Of a stretch of DNA of 7,896 bases, positions 1 through 6,836 are shown piece after piece. A program made the position numbers and the translations under genes. The stretch is taken from NCBI GenBank assembly GCA_026983855.1, contig JALSTE010000688.1:1-7896 (forward strand). Direction: 5' to 3'. The notes under the pieces are model-generated. The model searched no databases, was not told where the DNA came from, and saw only the letters and a list, made by a program, of their open reading frames with translations. Origin of the DNA: Acidimicrobiia bacterium. Its GTDB lineage: Bacteria; Actinomycetota; Acidimicrobiia; Acidimicrobiales; Poriferisodalaceae. Position 1 is the first letter of the stretch. Each line of letters opens with the position of its first letter.

Positions 1-93
1 CCCCACCTCGAGGGGACCGAAGACCCCGGCCTCCACGAACGGGGCCAGGAACGACACCTCCGGGGGGACGGTGGCTGGGAGAGGCTCAGCCAC
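1..93 (-). CDS. recD: RecD, exodeoxyribonuclease V alpha subunit, N-terminal fragment
   Basis: These are the first 31 codons of recD; the rest lies beyond the left edge. RecD is the 5'-to-3' superfamily 1B helicase of RecBCD, running on the strand opposite to RecB. The translation starts with GTG and includes FLAPFVEAGVFGPLEV at residues 15-30, which resembles the N-terminal region of actinobacterial RecD proteins. The helicase motifs are not in the window, so function rests on this short match and on position directly after recB. The GTG start is chosen because a GGAGG lies 7 nt upstream and the frame stays open to the edge. It overlaps the recB stop by 8 bp (86-93), so translation is probably coupled. 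Whether the full gene is intact cannot be seen here. Confidence 0.85.
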   Translation of the reverse strand, partial: MAEPLPATVPPEVSFLAPFVEAGVFGPLEVG

Positions 94-3000
94 GGTCCGT
101 CCTCCCGTCCAGATGGTCGCTCAGGGAGCTGATCAGCTCCACCGGGGGTCGCCAGGCGAAGACCCCGTGCACCCTCCCCTCGGCCAGGACGGCCTCCGGT
201 CCGATCATTCCCCGGATGAAGAGATAGGCGACACCACCCAGGTGACGACGGGGGTCGTAGTCGACCATCCGCCAGCGCAGGAAACGGTGGAGGGCCACCT
301 GGTAGAGCAGCGCCTGAAGGGGATAGTGGTGTTCGGCCATGGCCCCGGGCAGGCGGTCGGGGTGGTAGGCGGACAACTGAAGGGGTTCCCCCCGGGGGCC
401 CAGCCGGTTGGTCTTGTAGTCGGCCACCACGAAACGGGGGTGGCCATCCCCGGGGAGCCTCATCACCAGGTCGATGGATCCGGTGAGGTATCCGGCCAGG
501 TCCACCGGTGCCCCCACCTCCTCCGACCCCAGGGTCCGGGCCCAGCCCAGCAGGGGATCATCGCCATCGAGGTGACCGGCGATGAGCCGACCGATCGAGC
601 CCAGCGTCGGCCTCCGGCCCCCGGGGGCCAGGGGCAACTCGAAGTCCAGTTCGTCCAACCGGTCGGCCGGGCTGATGTCGGCCAGTCGCAGATGCCCGAA
701 CATCCGACCCAGGGGGGTGGTGATGGCCGCCGCCAGGGGCTCGCCCAGCTCCACGTCGCAGCCGCCCTGATCGGCGACGATCCGCCGGATCTCGCCCTCC
801 GGATCGGGGGTTCCGAAGTCCAGGTGCTCCAGCACCGAGTGGACCAGGGTGCCGAATCCGGTTCCGCCCCCCTCCCGCAGCAACACCGACCGGGCCTCAG
901 GGGGACCGGGGCTGGGTACCGCCGGGTCCCCGGCGCCGGAGGCCAGGAACTCATCCCCGGCCCCGGCGTCGCCGAGGCTCGGGTCATCGTCGACGGGGAC
1001 GCGACCGGTCGGGCGGTCCCAGGTGACGGTCCGGGCCAGTGAGGTGAACGACCAGCGATGGGGGGTCTGGTCCAGGGGGCGGTCCAGACGGGCGACGGTG
1101 AGGGATGACCCGTCCGCCACGCTCCCCGCTCCCGAGCCCCCGGCCAGGGTCGGTGGCAGGGTCGTGGTCCCAGGGAGCCTCTCCCCGACGTCGGAAACCG
1201 ATATCAGCCCACCGGTGCGGGCGCTGAGGTCCCGGAGAATCTCATCCAGAACCTCGAAGTCCGCCTCGGGTATCTTGGCCCCGGCCAGATCGGGGGGGCG
1301 CTCCACCAGCGGAGGACGGGCGAACAACAGGCGTCCCAGAGCCGCCTGGTCGTGGGCCTTCTCCACGTCGGGCCACCACAGCAGCACCTGGTGACGGGCC
1401 CGGGTGAGAGCCACGTAGGCCAGCCTCAGTCCCTCGGCCATCTGCTCGGCCCGTCCCAGCCGACCCCGGGCCCTGGCGCTCTTCGCGTCGGGCCACGCCA
1501 GCGCGGCCGGAGAGGTCGCCGGGTAGACGTCCAGACAGGGGGTGCCGTCCTCGGGGTCGTGGAAGAGCCGGTCGAAGCTCTTGGCCGACCGCCGCCACAT
1601 GGTGGGGCAGGCCACGATCGGGAACTCCAGCCCCTTGGCGGAGTGGATGGTCATTATCTGCACCGCGTCGGACCCCGAGGACATCCTCCTCTCGTAGAGC
1701 TCGGAGTCACCGACGGTGGACTCGGCCAGGAGGTCCTCGAACACCGAGACGGCGGCGACGGGTCCGATGGCCCGGCCCCGGGTCCGTTCGTGCATGAGTT
1801 CGGCCAGGTGCTCGAGGTCGGTGACGTGGCGCTCCCCATCGGGCTCGCCCATGAGATTGGTCACCACGTCGCTGTCGGACAGAACCCTCCGGGCCAGGAC
1901 CGCGAAACCGCTCTCGGAGAGGACCTCACCCCAGCGGACCAGTTCCAGGCCCAGGGCCAGGACCTCATCCTCGGTCATGGCCACCACCTCTCGGAGGGAC
2001 AGCCCCCGGAACCAGCCGGCGGCCACCGCCCTCACCCGGCTCGGGTCGGTGGGCCGGGCCATGGCCGCCAGGAGTCGGTACCACTGCACGGCGGCCTCCG
2101 ACTCGGTGACCCGGCCCCCGCTCTGGACCACGGCGGGGACCGAGGCGGCCCCGAGGGCCTCGCGGGCCAGGGCGGCGTCGGCGTGGCTCTTGACCAGGAC
2201 GGCCACGTCAGCGGGTCGGACCGCTCTCATGGCTCCTTCGGGGATGAAGGACGAGGCCAGGGTGGAGGCGATCACCCGGCCCAGATCCGCGAAGACCTCC
2301 CTCTGGGCCCAGGGGGCCTTGATGTCCCCCTCGGCTCCGGGAAGGTTGTCGACACGCAACCGGCGAAGGATCACCGGAGGAGCCGTACCACCGGTGACGA
2401 TGGACATTCGACGCTCCCCGGCCCCCGGGGAGGCCTCCACCGGGCGGAACCCGATGCCGGGACCGAACCCGGCCCCCCCGAACACCGACCCCAGGGCCTC
2501 GATCAGGGCCCCGTCACTGCGCCAGTTGACCCCCAGGGAGAACCTCTCGGTGGTGGGGTCCCCGGTGGCGGCCACGTAGGTCTCCACGTCGGCCCCCCGG
2601 AAACGGTATATCGACTGCTTGGGGTCCCCCACCAGGACGAGGGAGCGATCCCGGTCCCCGGGGGGGAAGAGGCGGGAGAAGATCTGCCACTGGACCGGAT
2701 CGGTGTCCTGGAACTCATCGACGAGGGCCACCCGGGTCTGCCCCCGCAATATCCGGTTGGCCCTGCCTTGCGGGTCGCGGACCGCCTCGAGGGTGCGGGC
2801 CAGGAGATCATCGAAGTCCAGGACCCCACCGGCGGTTCGGCGCCTCCGGACCTCCTCGGCGGCCCGGGCGACCAGACGGGCCTGGGCCCGGGCCACCTCC
2901 CCCGCCCCGTCCCCCTCCTGGTGGGGGCGTATGGCCAGCCCCGAGGAGGAGACCGCCCTGTTGACGTCATCCTCCAGACTCGAGAACCGCAGGTCGGCCA

Positions 3001-3517
3001 CCAGCTCGGCGGGAATGTCGGGGTCCAGTCCGGCCGCGGCCCGGGCCACCAGGTCGTTGACCACCTCGGTCACCAGTTCCCCGGTGACCCGACCCACTCT
3101 CAGGCCGGGTTCGACGGGGCCCTCCGATCCCAGGGAGGCCAGGGCCTTCTGACAGAAGCCGTGGATGGTCGAGATCCGGGCGGTGTCGAAATCGGCCAGG
3201 GCGGTCCGGAGCCGTGAGGTGACCACCGTGCGGTCCAAACCGGCCAGGTGACCCACCACCTCATCGAGCGGGTCGGTGCCGGGGGGATCGCTCAGGAGAT
3301 CGTGGACCTCCCGGAGCCGGTCCCGCAGCCTCTCCTCCAACTCGGCCGCCGCGGCTCGGGTGAAGGTCACCAGGAGGAGTTCGGACACCGCCGTGGTGGT
3401 CTCGGCCAGGAACCTCACCGCCAGATTCACCAGGGTGAAGGTCTTGCCGGTGCCGGCGCTGGCCTCGATGGCGCACCGCCCCCGGGGTAGGGGGCCGCTG
3501 AGGTCGAAGGGGGTCAT
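86..3517 (-). CDS. recB: RecB, exodeoxyribonuclease V beta subunit (helicase-nuclease)
   Basis: RecB is the 3'-to-5' helicase and only nuclease of RecBCD, which unwinds and resects double-strand DNA ends for homologous repair. The predicted protein is 1143 aa; E. coli RecB is about 1180. Helicase motifs appear in order: Walker A AGTGKT 21-26, TFTRAAA 51-57, TIHGFCQ 117-123, DFDDLL 234-239, DEFQD 267-271 (Walker B), GDPKQSIYRFRGAD 297-310, NWRS 331-334, TIHSAKGLEFP 623-633 and YVALTRAR 701-708. A Gly/Ala/Pro/Asp-rich linker spans about 780-885. The C-terminal nuclease domain keeps H893, D1016 (GSIDLV), D1033 and K1035 (DYKTN), and Q1068/Y1072 (QxxxY), matching the catalytic set of E. coli RecB. 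The ATG at 3517 overlaps the recC stop as ATGA and sits 17 residues before the ASAGTGKT motif, as expected for the family. The frame is open for 64 more codons upstream, but those lie inside recC. No Shine-Dalgarno sequence is visible, so translation is probably coupled to recC. The region between TIHGFCQ and DFDDLL looks short compared with E. coli. Confidence 0.97.
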   Translation of the reverse strand: MTPFDLSGPLPRGRCAIEASAGTGKTFTLVNLAVRFLAETTTAVSELLLVTFTRAAAAELEERLRDRLREVHDLLSDPPGTDPLDEVVGHLAGLDRTVVTSRLRTALADFDTARISTIHGFCQKALASLGSEGPVEPGLRVGRVTGELVTEVVNDLVARAAAGLDPDIPAELVADLRFSSLEDDVNRAVSSSGLAIRPHQEGDGAGEVARAQARLVARAAEEVRRRRTAGGVLDFDDLLARTLEAVRDPQGRANRILRGQTRVALVDEFQDTDPVQWQIFSRLFPPGDRDRSLVLVGDPKQSIYRFRGADVETYVAATGDPTTERFSLGVNWRSDGALIEALGSVFGGAGFGPGIGFRPVEASPGAGERRMSIVTGGTAPPVILRRLRVDNLPGAEGDIKAPWAQREVFADLGRVIASTLASSFIPEGAMRAVRPADVAVLVKSHADAALAREALGAASVPAVVQSGGRVTESEAAVQWYRLLAAMARPTDPSRVRAVAAGWFRGLSLREVVAMTEDEVLALGLELVRWGEVLSESGFAVLARRVLSDSDVVTNLMGEPDGERHVTDLEHLAELMHERTRGRAIGPVAAVSVFEDLLAESTVGDSELYERRMSSGSDAVQIMTIHSAKGLEFPIVACPTMWRRSAKSFDRLFHDPEDGTPCLDVYPATSPAALAWPDAKSARARGRLGRAEQMAEGLRLAYVALTRARHQVLLWWPDVEKAHDQAALGRLLFARPPLVERPPDLAGAKIPEADFEVLDEILRDLSARTGGLISVSDVGERLPGTTTLPPTLAGGSGAGSVADGSSLTVARLDRPLDQTPHRWSFTSLARTVTWDRPTGRVPVDDDPSLGDAGAGDEFLASGAGDPAVPSPGPPEARSVLLREGGGTGFGTLVHSVLEHLDFGTPDPEGEIRRIVADQGGCDVELGEPLAAAITTPLGRMFGHLRLADISPADRLDELDFELPLAPGGRRPTLGSIGRLIAGHLDGDDPLLGWARTLGSEEVGAPVDLAGYLTGSIDLVMRLPGDGHPRFVVADYKTNRLGPRGEPLQLSAYHPDRLPGAMAEHHYPLQALLYQVALHRFLRWRMVDYDPRRHLGGVAYLFIRGMIGPEAVLAEGRVHGVFAWRPPVELISSLSDHLDGRTDRG
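101..105 (-). promoter_or_regulatory. Shine-Dalgarno sequence of recD
   Basis: The minus strand reads GGAGG followed by 7 nt and then the GTG at 93-91. It lies inside the last codons of recB. The spacing is close to ideal, and this is the only clear Shine-Dalgarno sequence at any of the four starts in the window. It decides the recD start and suggests that ribosomes can load on recD directly as well as by coupling from recB. Confidence 0.7.
3514..3517 (-). other. ATGA stop-start overlap of recC and recB
   Basis: On the minus strand the recB ATG (3517-3515) shares bases with the recC TGA (3516-3514). Four-base overlaps of this kind commonly allow termination-reinitiation. The 20 nt before the ATG contain no purine-rich Shine-Dalgarno sequence at a usable distance, so recB translation probably depends on ribosomes finishing recC. 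This would help keep the two subunits at a 1:1 ratio. Confidence 0.85.
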
Positions 3518-6500
3518 CGGGGGGCCACCGTGGAGGCCTCGACCAGGTTCCACAACCAATGGGCCCAACGCTCCACCCGGGAGCCCCCCACACCGGGGGG
3601 GTCCCCCTCCAGGACCGGCAGGGCCAGAAGGTCCTCGAAGTCGAGCCGGCCCCAGACGGCCACCACCTCGGCCTGGTTGGATTCCCCGCTTCCGTTGTGC
3701 CCCAGCCACTTCTTACGGGCGTCGGAGAGTCGACCCTGGGCCAGCAGGCGGGAGGTGCGCCCGAAGATGGGGAGGGGTTCGAGCAGGCCCGTCCGGTGGA
3801 TTCCGACCAGTTGGGTGAGGGTGGCCCGGGCGGTGGCCAGCCGTTCACCGGGGGTGTCCCCGGCCACCTTGCGGTGCCAGGTCACCGCCGACGACTTCTT
3901 GCCATTGGTGTCCCGCCGGCACACGGCCAGGGCGGCCCAGTCGTTTTCGGGCCGTACCGCGGTCAGGGCCAGGAGGTCCAGCCACGCCTCCAGGACGTGG
4001 TCGACGGGCTCCTTGCCGGCCACCATGCGCACCGGTCCGAAACCGGGGCGGAATCCGCACCGACCCACCAGGGTGGACACGTCCCCGGCCTGGTCGGGGG
4101 CGAGATCCAGCTCGATCTCCACGAAATCGCGTTCCCCGACTGGGCCGGACAGCACCTCAACCACGGCGGCCACAAGCGGGGCCACCCTCTCCACGGTGGC
4201 GTCCAGCTCCACCTCGCCCAGGGGCCCGGGGGGCAGGGTCCCCCCCGACCTCTCCACCACCCGCCAGCGGGAGATCAGCGACTCGGGGGAGGAGTGGCCC
4301 CCGGACTCGTCGATCAGATCCAGCAACCGGGAGTCACGTCGCCAGCGGGTGAGGGCGTCCACCGCCACCGGGATCAGGTCTGGGGCCGATTCCCCCGGTG
4401 AGCTCAGCCTCACCCCGACGGCCTCAGTCAGATAGGTGGCGGAGGGGCGCCGCAGCAATCGCAGCAGTCCGCCCAGATCGACGACCGACCCCCGTCCTCC
4501 CCCGATGGTGGGATCCAGGCGGCGGTCCTCCTGACGGGTCCGGCGCCGCTCCCGGGCCACGTCCACGCCGATGAGGGAGGCCCGGGCCGCCCTCAGGGCC
4601 CCGGGATCGAAACCCCAGGGGCTCCCGGGGGCGAAGTTACCGGGGTCGAAACGATGCCGTGGATGGCTCACGACCGGACCACCGGTGGTTCCCGGGACCA
4701 GGTCGATCAACTCGGCCACGGGCACCGCCGGGGGGCGGGGACGGTTGCGGGCCAGGTCGTGGTTCCCATAGGTGATGACCAGGTGCCGGCGGGCCGCCAT
4801 GAGCGCGTCCAGCAACAGCCCACGGTTCTCCACCCGGGGGTCACGGTCCCCCTCCCGGGGATCGAGGGAGAGGAGATCGTCCCCGTCGACGTCCCCGGCG
4901 GGGAGGGCATCGTCGTCGAGACCCAGGAGACACACCACGGCCCGGGGGACCACCGCCAGCGAGGCCGGGGAGGCGAAGGTGACCTGGCCGGTACCGAAGT
5001 ACGCCCCCCCGACCCGGGGCTCCAGGCGGGCCTCCACCGCGGCCCGGAACTCGGCCAGGTCCATCACCCCGGGATCACCGTCCGACCCCGGCTCCGCCTC
5101 CCGGACCATGTCGGAGAGGATGGAGCCCAGACGGTCCCCGTCGTCGACGTCATCGGGATCGGGAGCAGCCACCATGACCGTGGCCCGCTCCAGGGCCTCC
5201 ACCCAAGCGGCCAGGGTCCTCTCCCCCCCGAACATCTGCTCTATCCGGACCAGGGTGGCGAGGAAGGCCCAGGCCGTCCCCACCAGGGGGTTGCGGTCGC
5301 CGGGGACCGGACGGGGGACGACCCCTCCGGGACCCACCTCCAGGGCCCCCGGTGAGGTGACGGTCCCCGTGAGGAGGCGGTCCATCCCGGCCGCGAAGGT
5401 GCTCTGGGCCAGCCCCGTCAACCCCCAACTGGCCCGATCGCCGGTGTCCAGACCCCAGGCCACGCCGGTCTCCCTCAGCCACCCGGTGAGGGTTTCCAGC
5501 TCCTCGGGCTCCAGGGAGAAGCGACGGGAAACCGCGTCCAGGGCCAGGAGATCCAGCACGTCGGACGTGCGGTGGCGACCCCCGACCAGGGCAAGTAGGG
5601 CCGAGGCCGCCGCCACCATGGGATCGCTCCAACCGGGGCGCCGCTCGCTCAGCAGGTAACGGAGACGGGGTGGGCCGTCGGGGGAGGCCGGAGCGCCGAA
5701 CACCCCCTCTATGAGCGGGGCGAACCTCTCCAGGTCCGGGCACAGGACGACGATGTCGGACTCGTCGATATCGGGGTTCCGGGCCAGGAGGTGGAGCAGG
5801 GCGTCGCGAAGCACCTCCACCTGCCGGGTATCACCCGGACACCCGTGGACCTGCACGGAACCGTCGCCCCCCAGCGGCGGGGGGTCCGGTCGCCCCCGGC
5901 GGATGTCGGACTGGAGGCGGGACAGCACCGGGCCCTCCGGCGGGGGGTCGGGGGAGGTGGCAGGGGGGTCCGGTTCCCTCACCTGCCGGTCCGGGGCCAA
6001 CCGGTCCAGGAGACGCTCGAAGGTGACCGACTGGCGACCCCAGGAGGTGGCCAGGGGGTGGGACGGCTCGGGACAGTGCCGCAGGCGGTACAGGTCGACG
6101 TCCCCACCCTCCCCGGCCGCGGCCACCAGGGAGATCAGGTCCGGGGTCAGGGAGGAGAACCCGAACAGGTGCAGCCGGGGTGGCAGGTCGGGACCCGCCC
6201 CTTCCTGGCGTAGACGCTCCAGGGCCGCCGGGAGGAGTTCGGGGGGGCTGGGGCGGCCAACACGTTCCCGCACCGTCCACCACAGGGCGGCCTGCCAGGC
6301 CCGGACCCCCAGGGAGGGGTCATGCCCGGCCTTGCCGGCCCATCTGCGGATCATCTCCGGACGGTGCACGTGGTAGTGGTCGAACAGGCGGGCCAGCCGG
6401 GCCGCCCTCTGGTACCAGGTGGCCCCGGCCGGTTTGATCCCGGCCGGGCCCAGGTCGAGACCCCGGGGCGGGCGCAGGAGCAACTCGTGGATCGTCCAGG

Positions 6501-6783
6501 TGATGGAGCCCTCGTCCCAGGGGTCGGGCGACCCGTCGGGCCGGGCCAGCAACAGACGCCGCAACCGGCCCGGGAGGGGAAAGGCGATGTTGGCGGTGAC
6601 CCCGTCGTGGCCACCGGCGGAACCCAGCATGTGGGCCAGCCTCTGGCTCAGCCAGCTCCGGACCCCGACCGAGGGCACCACCACCATCTCGGGCGCGAAG
6701 GGGTCGGCCACCGGACCCACCAGGGATGAGGCCAGGTGGTCGGCCAGCAACTCCAGGTCGGCGGCGACGAGATCCCTGAGCAC
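3514..6783 (-). CDS. recC: RecC, exodeoxyribonuclease V gamma subunit
   Basis: RecC is the scaffold of RecBCD. It splits the duplex, channels the two strands to RecB and RecD and, in E. coli, reads the Chi sequence; its helicase and nuclease folds are catalytically dead. The predicted protein is 1089 aa, near the usual size. Recognisable RecC segments are DPFAPEMVVVP 27-37, NIAFPLP 65-71, RLARLFDHYHVHRPEMI 129-145, LHLFGFSSL 204-212, a stretch ending HPLATSWGR 242-250, VQVHGCPGDTRQVEVLRDAL 310-329, LRYLLSERRP 374-383, GQVTFASPASLAVVP 599-613, VVCLLGLDDDALP 616-628 and DPREGDRDPRVENRGLLLDA 641-660. A proline/aspartate-rich spacer lies at about 268-305. GTG at 6783 is the only usable start: no ATG precedes it in frame nearby, and the family N-terminal region begins within about 30 residues. 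No Shine-Dalgarno sequence is present, but a -10 element 6 nt upstream suggests a leaderless mRNA. It is the first gene of the operon and overlaps recB by 4 bp. Which Chi-like sequence it reads, if any, cannot be inferred. Confidence 0.96.
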   Translation of the reverse strand: MLRDLVAADLELLADHLASSLVGPVADPFAPEMVVVPSVGVRSWLSQRLAHMLGSAGGHDGVTANIAFPLPGRLRRLLLARPDGSPDPWDEGSITWTIHELLLRPPRGLDLGPAGIKPAGATWYQRAARLARLFDHYHVHRPEMIRRWAGKAGHDPSLGVRAWQAALWWTVRERVGRPSPPELLPAALERLRQEGAGPDLPPRLHLFGFSSLTPDLISLVAAAGEGGDVDLYRLRHCPEPSHPLATSWGRQSVTFERLLDRLAPDRQVREPDPPATSPDPPPEGPVLSRLQSDIRRGRPDPPPLGGDGSVQVHGCPGDTRQVEVLRDALLHLLARNPDIDESDIVVLCPDLERFAPLIEGVFGAPASPDGPPRLRYLLSERRPGWSDPMVAAASALLALVGGRHRTSDVLDLLALDAVSRRFSLEPEELETLTGWLRETGVAWGLDTGDRASWGLTGLAQSTFAAGMDRLLTGTVTSPGALEVGPGGVVPRPVPGDRNPLVGTAWAFLATLVRIEQMFGGERTLAAWVEALERATVMVAAPDPDDVDDGDRLGSILSDMVREAEPGSDGDPGVMDLAEFRAAVEARLEPRVGGAYFGTGQVTFASPASLAVVPRAVVCLLGLDDDALPAGDVDGDDLLSLDPREGDRDPRVENRGLLLDALMAARRHLVITYGNHDLARNRPRPPAVPVAELIDLVPGTTGGPVVSHPRHRFDPGNFAPGSPWGFDPGALRAARASLIGVDVARERRRTRQEDRRLDPTIGGGRGSVVDLGGLLRLLRRPSATYLTEAVGVRLSSPGESAPDLIPVAVDALTRWRRDSRLLDLIDESGGHSSPESLISRWRVVERSGGTLPPGPLGEVELDATVERVAPLVAAVVEVLSGPVGERDFVEIELDLAPDQAGDVSTLVGRCGFRPGFGPVRMVAGKEPVDHVLEAWLDLLALTAVRPENDWAALAVCRRDTNGKKSSAVTWHRKVAGDTPGERLATARATLTQLVGIHRTGLLEPLPIFGRTSRLLAQGRLSDARKKWLGHNGSGESNQAEVVAVWGRLDFEDLLALPVLEGDPPGVGGSRVERWAHWLWNLVEASTVAPR

Positions 6784-6789
6784 GTCGAC

Positions 6790-6795
6790 ACCGTA
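6790..6795 (-). promoter_or_regulatory. -10 element of the recCBD promoter, probably leaderless
   Basis: The minus strand reads TACGGT, then GTCGAC (6 nt), then the recC GTG at 6783-6781. TANNNT placed 6-7 nt before a start codon is the classic layout of leaderless actinobacterial genes, with transcription starting at the first base of the start codon. No Shine-Dalgarno sequence lies upstream of the GTG, which fits. No good -35 hexamer is visible at 16-18 bp spacing. This is a motif call without experimental data. Confidence 0.55.
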
Positions 6796-6799
6796 GCCA

Positions 6800-6814
6800 G
6801 GGGGTGGGACCCCC
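6800..6814. repeat. Inverted repeat between the divergent promoters
   Basis: GGGGGT, a 3-nt GGG spacer, and ACCCCC form a perfect 6-bp inverted repeat. Its centre (6807) is within 3 bp of the midpoint between the two opposed -10 elements, where both -35 regions would lie. It could be an operator controlling both genes. G and C runs are common in this DNA, so chance is a real alternative. Confidence 0.35.
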
Positions 6815-6824
6815 GCCTCTCCCC

Positions 6825-6830
6825 TATCGT
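6825..6830 (+). promoter_or_regulatory. -10 element of the oxygenase promoter, probably leaderless
   Basis: TATCGT is followed by CGGACC (6 nt) and then the oxygenase ATG at 6837. This is the same TANNNT-plus-6-nt layout as on the opposite strand for recC. The region before the ATG is pyrimidine-rich and has no Shine-Dalgarno sequence, so a leaderless transcript starting at or next to the A of ATG is the simplest reading. No clear -35 hexamer is visible. Confidence 0.6.
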
Positions 6831-6836
6831 CGGACC

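Noticed and set aside
1303..3005. Two E. coli Chi octamers (GCTGGTGG) on the minus strand at 1303-1310 and 2998-3005
   Set aside because: The octamer is G-rich and arises easily in codons of such DNA. Chi sequences differ between lineages, and nothing shows this RecC reads the E. coli version.
71..3217. Long plus-strand open frames (71-1042 and 1352-3217) opposite recB
   Set aside because: Their translations are low-complexity Gly/Pro/Arg/His/Gln-rich sequences with no recognisable domain. Such antisense frames are expected opposite high-GC genes, and the minus strand carries unmistakable RecB motifs.
3518..3709. A 64-codon N-terminal extension of RecB starting at 3709
   Set aside because: It lies inside recC, its residues are low-complexity Gly/Pro/Arg, and the family N-terminus begins just before the Walker A motif. 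The ATGA overlap gives a better start.
5942..5968. Dense G runs suggesting a G-quadruplex
   Set aside because: Only three runs of at least three G are present, with two GG pairs between them. The stretch is explained by proline codons of the RecC spacer on the other strand.
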